From the NCBI RefSeq assembly GCF_008271465.1, contig NZ_VMDU01000001.1, forward strand, positions 124,001-188,000: 64,000 nt of DNA, given 5' to 3'. The notes beneath the pieces were generated by a model, which searched no databases, was not told where the DNA came from, and saw nothing but the letters and a program-made list of their open reading frames with translations. A program made the translations under genes and the position numbers. How positions within the stretch are numbered: position 1 is the stretch's first letter; each line of letters starts with the position of its first letter. Below are positions 62,638-64,000 of the stretch, one piece after another. This DNA comes from Tabrizicola flagellatus (GTDB taxonomy: Bacteria > Pseudomonadota > Alphaproteobacteria > Rhodobacterales > Rhodobacteraceae).

Positions 62638-64000
62638 ATGACCGACACGTTCAACCTGATGCTGGCGCAGCTGAACCCCGTGGTGGGCGACATCGCCGGC
62701 AACACGGCGCGCGCCGAGGCAGCCTGGCGGCGCGGCCGGGACGAAGGTGCCGACATGGTCGCCCTGACCGAGATGTTCGTCACCGGCTACCAGACCCAGG
62801 ACCTGATCCTGAAACCCGCCTTCGTCACCGCGGCCATCGCGGCGATCGAGACGCTGGCCGCGACCTGCGCCGATGGCCCGGCGCTGGGGATCGGCGGGCC
62901 GGTGCGGCAGGGGGGGCGGCTCTACAACGGCTACTACATCCTCGACGGCGGCAGGGTGCATGCCCGCGTCCTGAAGCACCATCTGCCGAACGACGCCGTC
63001 TTCGACGAAAAGCGCGTCTTCGCCTCGGCCGATGTCCACGGGCCCTATGTGGTGAAGGGCGTCCGCATCGGCACGCCGATCTGCGAGGACGCCTGGCACC
63101 CGGACGTGGCCGAGACCCTGGCCGAGACCGGGGCCGAGATCCTGCTGGTTCCGAACGGCAGCCCCTACCATCGCGGCAAGCCGAACCTGCGGCTGAACCT
63201 GATGGTGGCCCGCGTGGTCGAGACCGGCCTGCCGCTCGTTTACCTCAACATGGTCGGCGGGCAGGACGACCAGGTGTTCGACGGCTCTTCCATGGTGCTG
63301 AACCCCGGCGGGCGGCTGATGGCGCAGCTGCCGCAGTTCGACGAATGCGAGGTGATGGTCACATTCCGCCGCACCGAGGACGGCTGGCGTGCCGACCCGG
63401 GAGAGATCTCCGAGATCCCGCCGATCGGCGAGGCCGACTATCGCGCCTGCGTCATGGGCCTGGGCGACTACATGCGCAAGACAGGGTTCAGGAAGGCGGT
63501 GCTGGGCCTGTCGGGCGGGATCGACAGCGCCATCGTCGCCGCGATGGCGGTGGACGCGCTGGGGCCGGAGAACGTGCGCTGCGTGATGCTGCCATCCGAA
63601 TTCACCAGCCAGCAGTCGCTTGACCTGGCGACGGCGGCCGCGCGGGCGCTCGGGTGCCGCTATGACACGGTGCCCATCACCGGGGCGCAGGCGGCGGTAG
63701 GCGAGGCTCTGGCACCGCTTTTCGAGGGAACCGAACCCGGGATCACCGAGGAAAACATCCAGTCGCGCCTGCGCGGCGTGATGCTCATGGCGCTGTCGAA
63801 CAAGTTCGGCGAGATGCTGCTGACCACCGGCAACAAGTCGGAAATGGCGGTGGGCTACTGCACGATCTACGGCGACATGAACGGCGGCTACAACCCGGTG
63901 AAGGACATGTACAAGACCCGCATGTTCCTCACCGCGCGCTGGCGCAACCAGAACCACCGGCCCTGGATGAAGGGGCCGCCGGGCGAGGTGATCCCCGAGG
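62638..64000 (+). CDS. nadE: Glutamine-hydrolysing NAD+ synthetase (partial, C-terminus cut)
   Basis: The gene runs past the right edge; 454 codons are present. The N-terminal nitrilase-like glutaminase domain has its Glu in VALTEMFVTGYQTQDL, Lys in RVLKHHLPNDAVF and Cys in IGTPICEDAWHPDVAE. The synthetase domain begins near residue 280 with the P-loop AVLGLSGGIDSAIVAAMAVD and continues with TTGNKSEMAVGYCTIYGDMN. It amidates nicotinate adenine dinucleotide. The ATG at 62638 follows a G-rich ribosome site. Confidence 0.95.
   Translation, partial: MTDTFNLMLAQLNPVVGDIAGNTARAEAAWRRGRDEGADMVALTEMFVTGYQTQDLILKPAFVTAAIAAIETLAATCADGPALGIGGPVRQGGRLYNGYYILDGGRVHARVLKHHLPNDAVFDEKRVFASADVHGPYVVKGVRIGTPICEDAWHPDVAETLAETGAEILLVPNGSPYHRGKPNLRLNLMVARVVETGLPLVYLNMVGGQDDQVFDGSSMVLNPGGRLMAQLPQFDECEVMVTFRRTEDGWRADPGEISEIPPIGEADYRACVMGLGDYMRKTGFRKAVLGLSGGIDSAIVAAMAVDALGPENVRCVMLPSEFTSQQSLDLATAAARALGCRYDTVPITGAQAAVGEALAPLFEGTEPGITEENIQSRLRGVMLMALSNKFGEMLLTTGNKSEMAVGYCTIYGDMNGGYNPVKDMYKTRMFLTARWRNQNHRPWMKGPPGEVIPE

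Noticed and set aside
61012-63957. A 981-codon reading that extends the MORN protein upstream, opposite nadE.
   Set aside because: A signal peptide and start codon occur at 62469, and the upstream part is antisense to clear nadE motifs.

Overview
The window reads as chromosomal DNA of a high-GC alphaproteobacterium of the Rhodobacterales (Rhodobacter/Paracoccus-like family). The reasons are the gene orders (yceD-rpmF-plsX; iscR-cysteine desulfurase-sufB-sufC-sufD-sufS; ppx-rlmE; pntA-pntB), a single-cysteine IscR with a TAGAA-N3-TTCTA operator, a sitABCD manganese transporter, and an LpxD-ACP-ketosynthase unit that would suit the 3-oxo fatty acid known from Rhodobacter lipid A. Genes are tightly packed, with many ATGA or TGATG stop/start overlaps. 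No phage, transposon, CRISPR array or rRNA was seen. plsX (left end) and nadE (right end) are cut by the window edges.

Layout. 1-9.4 kb: envelope and housekeeping genes (plsX, rpmF, yceD, bamE, msrB, an OlsB-like acyltransferase), a three-gene operon for folate/corrinoid one-carbon chemistry, an outer-membrane barrel, and ppx-rlmE. 9.5-14.6 kb: a cell-wall and lipid A block in which a MepK-like murein hydrolase diverges from ldtD-lpxD-acp-ketosynthase. 14.6-19.1 kb: an IalB-family protein, an intergenic stretch that looks like two tandem small RNAs, a HerA-like ATPase, a D-lyxose isomerase and a second L,D-transpeptidase. 19.2-24.7 kb: kynurenine pathway genes (kynU, kynA) with a GH5 glycosidase between them and a divergent AraC regulator. 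24.7-33.4 kb: pntAB, typA, a YitT membrane protein, a NYN-domain protein, icd and a small HD-domain operon. 34-42.4 kb: the iscR-suf iron-sulphur assembly operon and tRNA-Arg(CCG). 42.4-52.2 kb: a secreted metalloprotease, an AbrB-type permease, the sit operon and a methyltransferase/glycosyltransferase/SDR operon. 52.2-54.4 kb: ArsR, PHP and YdeI-type genes. 54.4-61 kb: the histidine utilisation locus hutI-hutH-hutU diverging from hutF-hutC. 61-64 kb: a periplasmic MORN-repeat protein and nadE.

The points most worth following up are: the LpxD-ACP-ketosynthase unit, which may make and transfer a 3-oxoacyl chain to lipid A and shares an operon with an L,D-transpeptidase; two adjacent candidate small RNAs with an almost perfectly complementary 17-18 nt segment; a second IscR-box-like site with a promoter-like sequence inside the cysteine desulfurase gene; and a gene-end element (CTTT...AAATAYYCC...) plus hairpin found three times, always in the sense orientation just after a stop codon.
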